From positions 411,827 through 475,826 of the forward strand of contig NZ_JACCBX010000002.1 of NCBI RefSeq assembly GCF_013409995.1: DNA of 64,000 nucleotides, written 5' to 3'. The notes beneath the pieces are model-generated. The model saw only the letters and a list, made by a program, of their open reading frames with translations, ran no database searches and was not told the origin of the DNA. Made by a program: the position numbers and the translations under genes. Positions 62,217 through 64,000 of the stretch are shown here, one piece after another (positions within the stretch are counted from its first letter, which is position 1; each line of letters opens with the position of its first letter). The DNA is from Neobacillus driksii (GTDB lineage Bacteria > Bacillota > Bacilli > Bacillales > Cytobacillaceae).

Positions 62217-63704
62217 TTACTTATTTTCTTTTTTCCACTTGTCAAATTGGCTTTGTTTCTCTGCAATAATTTTATCTAGACCAGCAGCTTTTAGTTTCTC
62301 ATTAAATTCAGGTAAACTCTTCTCTGGATCCAAAGTTCCTGTTTCAAGACCATCCTTATACTGATTTAACACATTGGTAGCTGCTGCAATTTCTGTTTTA
62401 ACTGGGTCCGGATTAAATTGGAATCCAAATGCAGGAGAAAGAATTGCTGAATCATTAAACTTCTTCATTTCTTCCCAGAGTTCTGGAGAATTTCCTTCCC
62501 AAGGATAAGTTAAATAATTATTTCCAATTTCCCACTGATTAAATACATACTTAGACTCTTTTACACCATCAGGCAGTGAAACGGTGCCATCTGGTTTTAC
62601 CTGATAATGCTTCCCTTCTATACCATTAGCTAATAAATTCATAATATCTTTATCTGAATATAATAGATTCATTAATTCCATTGCTTTTTCTGTATTTTGA
62701 CTATTTCTGGCAATGGACAAATTAATACCTATTGCAGCATCAGTGTATGAATATACATCTGTTAATCTGACTGTTACCATTTCATAGCCTGTCATACTTT
62801 GTTCCTGTACCTCATACCCTGGTTTCATACGATTAAAGAAACCAAACGCTTTATTCGCTTTAATCATACTTTCAGGGGTATCTGTCGATGTTGCTGCATC
62901 TTTTGCTATATATCCAGCTTTGTACCACTCTCTAACTAATTCTAGTGCTTTGATATAATCCGGGTCTCCAAACAGATTAATGATTTTTTTATCTTTAAAT
63001 GACATTACCCCCAGGTAATCCCCGAGTTGATCATAAAGTCCACCTGTTACTACAGTTACAGGATTGGCAACAGATTTAGCGTTTACTACTGGTATTAATG
63101 TAGGTTCATTTTCTTTAATGAGTTTAAACACTTCTCCTAAATCAGCAAAGGTTTTAACTTTAGAAAGATCGATTTGATACTTATCGACAATATCCTTTCT
63201 CATTCCAAATCCGTAATTCATACCAAAGTCTCTCATACTAGGAACGCCGTATATTTCCCCTTTAACCTTCCCTCCTTCTAACAGATGTTTAGGAACTACT
63301 TTTAAGATATCTTGTCCATGAGATTTAAGTAAATCATCTAAAGCAATAAATTGTCCTTTAGCGGCCTGTGTAAGAAAACCGCCTGATGCTGTAGTTACAA
63401 TAAGGTCAAGTTTTTCGTTACCTGTTAACATTAAGTTAGACTGTTGTTGCCAGGCAGCGGGGCCAATTGGCATCAGTTTTACGGTTGCATTAATTTTCTT
63501 CTTGGTAATTTTATTTATTTCTTCCTGGACAGCTGGAAGGTCGTCTATGTTTGCAAACGACAAATAAGCGATCGTTACCTCATATGGCGCCGCCTTCGAG
63601 TCACCATTACTTGTGTTACTTTCCTTCGAAGAGCATCCTGCCATCACTAAAATTGCTGATAGGATGATCATGAAGAATTTTGCAAACGATTTAGTTTTCT
63701 TCAT
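62217..63704 (-). CDS. Extracellular solute-binding lipoprotein (LplA/YtcQ type)
   Basis: 495 residues. Lipoprotein signal KSFAKFFMIILSAILVMAGC with lipobox MAGC, then a Ser/Asn-rich linker and the two-lobed family 1 fold (VTIAYLSFANIDDLPAVQEE, EYDYLTYPWEGNSPELWEEM-type C-lobe, here NYLTYPWEGNSPELWEEM). Length near 500 is typical of binding proteins for larger saccharides. Its promoter carries a tandem GTCG element and a cre-like site, so it should be induced by YesMN and repressed by CcpA. Confidence 0.93.
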   Translation of the reverse strand: MKKTKSFAKFFMIILSAILVMAGCSSKESNTSNGDSKAAPYEVTIAYLSFANIDDLPAVQEEINKITKKKINATVKLMPIGPAAWQQQSNLMLTGNEKLDLIVTTASGGFLTQAAKGQFIALDDLLKSHGQDILKVVPKHLLEGGKVKGEIYGVPSMRDFGMNYGFGMRKDIVDKYQIDLSKVKTFADLGEVFKLIKENEPTLIPVVNAKSVANPVTVVTGGLYDQLGDYLGVMSFKDKKIINLFGDPDYIKALELVREWYKAGYIAKDAATSTDTPESMIKANKAFGFFNRMKPGYEVQEQSMTGYEMVTVRLTDVYSYTDAAIGINLSIARNSQNTEKAMELMNLLYSDKDIMNLLANGIEGKHYQVKPDGTVSLPDGVKESKYVFNQWEIGNNYLTYPWEGNSPELWEEMKKFNDSAILSPAFGFQFNPDPVKTEIAAATNVLNQYKDGLETGTLDPEKSLPEFNEKLKAAGLDKIIAEKQSQFDKWKKENK

Positions 63705-63750
63705 TCTTTTCTTTCCCCCTTTTTTAGTTATGCTTATTGATAACCTTCCG

Positions 63751-63764
63751 AGAAAGCGCTATCA
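63751..63764. promoter_or_regulatory. cre-like CcpA site upstream of the binding-protein gene
   Basis: AGAAAGCGCTATCA matches TGWAANCGNTNWCA at 13 of 14 positions (first T is A). It lies 47-60 bp before the start, on the gene side of the tandem GTCG element, the same arrangement as in front of the GH3 operon. Confidence 0.6.
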
Positions 63765-63813
63765 ATTACATTCTTAGTTTAATCCATAGTTTAAAAAAGG
63801 ACTTACTAATAAT

Positions 63814-63840
63814 ACGACCTTTAATTTTAATTTTTCCGAC
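63814..63840 (-). promoter_or_regulatory. Tandem GTCG element D (candidate YesN operator), binding-protein promoter
   Basis: Minus strand: GTCGGAAAAATT then AAAATTAAAGGTCGT; half-sites 22 bp apart, 110 bp upstream of the binding-protein gene. Confidence 0.65.
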
Positions 63841-63948
63841 TTTTCTGACTTTCTTAAGAACTTCGACAGTCTAACGGATCTAAACTCATAACTTTTTTTG
63901 CAGAATTATAGAGTTCTACGTAGATATCTGATAAGCATATTAGCTTCC

Positions 63949-63984
63949 TAAAAAAGCCCATATATCATAAATGATACATGAGCT
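63949..63984 (-). terminator. Terminator of a gene beyond the right edge
   Basis: On the minus strand AGCTCATGTATCAT, loop TT, ATGATATATGGGCT (two G-U pairs), then TTTTTT. It implies a minus-strand gene ending just outside the window. Confidence 0.7.
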
Positions 63985-64000
63985 CAACCGTTTGTCATCT

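Overview
The window looks like the chromosome of a low-GC, spore-forming Bacillaceae (Bacillus/Neobacillus type). Pointers are strong AGGAGG-type ribosome binding sites, TTG/GTG starts, U-run terminators, BceRSAB-, LicR- and YesMN-type systems, a LexA box of the Bacillus form and a small Sda-like checkpoint protein. Nothing here is viral, and there is no CRISPR array, rRNA gene or intact tRNA gene.

Left part (1-35 kb), mostly chromosomal metabolism. 1-4.2 kb: a GntR-controlled operon (CitMHS-type carboxylate transporter, family III CoA-transferase, HMG-CoA-lyase-like enzyme) that should activate and cleave an imported carboxylic acid. 4.4-5.1 kb: a stand-alone proteasome-fold Ntn-hydrolase with its catalytic Thr directly after Met1. 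5.2-11.7 kb: a tyrosine/homogentisate operon (hpd, an unknown 313-residue protein, fahA, hmgA, a bicupin) flanked by two DUF1450 proteins and without a recognisable maleylacetoacetate isomerase. 11.9-20.5 kb: purine nucleoside phosphorylase, ROK regulator, DMT exporter with an attenuator-like leader, DUF1259, VTT membrane protein, LexA-controlled YolD protein and small secreted proteins. 20.6-25.1 kb: a complete Bce-type peptide-antibiotic module with a recognisable operator. 25.2-28.4 kb: DUF2089/SHOCT operon, a divergent Lrp/isochorismatase pair and a small unknown protein. 28.7-35.1 kb: an Sda-like ORF and a beta-glucoside PTS operon (IIB, IIC, IIA, GH1, HPr) with a divergent LicR-type activator.

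Right part (35.3-63.7 kb), plant-glycoside catabolic island. It opens with a truncated MFS gene and a 3' tRNA fragment that looks like an old attachment site. Next comes a D-apiose module under a LacI regulator: GH140-type apiosidase, FGGY (apulose) kinase, split apulose-4-phosphate transketolase and apiose isomerase. Then follow a glycoside operon (two GH3 enzymes, ROK sugar kinase, Sde182-type protein, sulfatase relic), a complete gentisate ring-cleavage operon (dioxygenase, DinB-type isomerase, fumarylpyruvate hydrolase), a YesM/YesN two-component pair, an alpha/beta-hydrolase esterase, YesL, and an LplB/YtcP-type sugar ABC importer.

The main observation is a tandem GTCGG...GTCGT element with about 22 bp periodicity in front of five units of the island: GH3 operon, gentisate operon, yesMN, permeases and binding protein. 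It is a good candidate for the YesN operator. It ties phenolic-ring degradation to glycoside import and hydrolysis, and together with the apiose genes it suggests a system for apiosylated phenolic glycosides with a gentisate- or salicylate-type aglycone. CcpA cre-like sites accompany two of the five elements.
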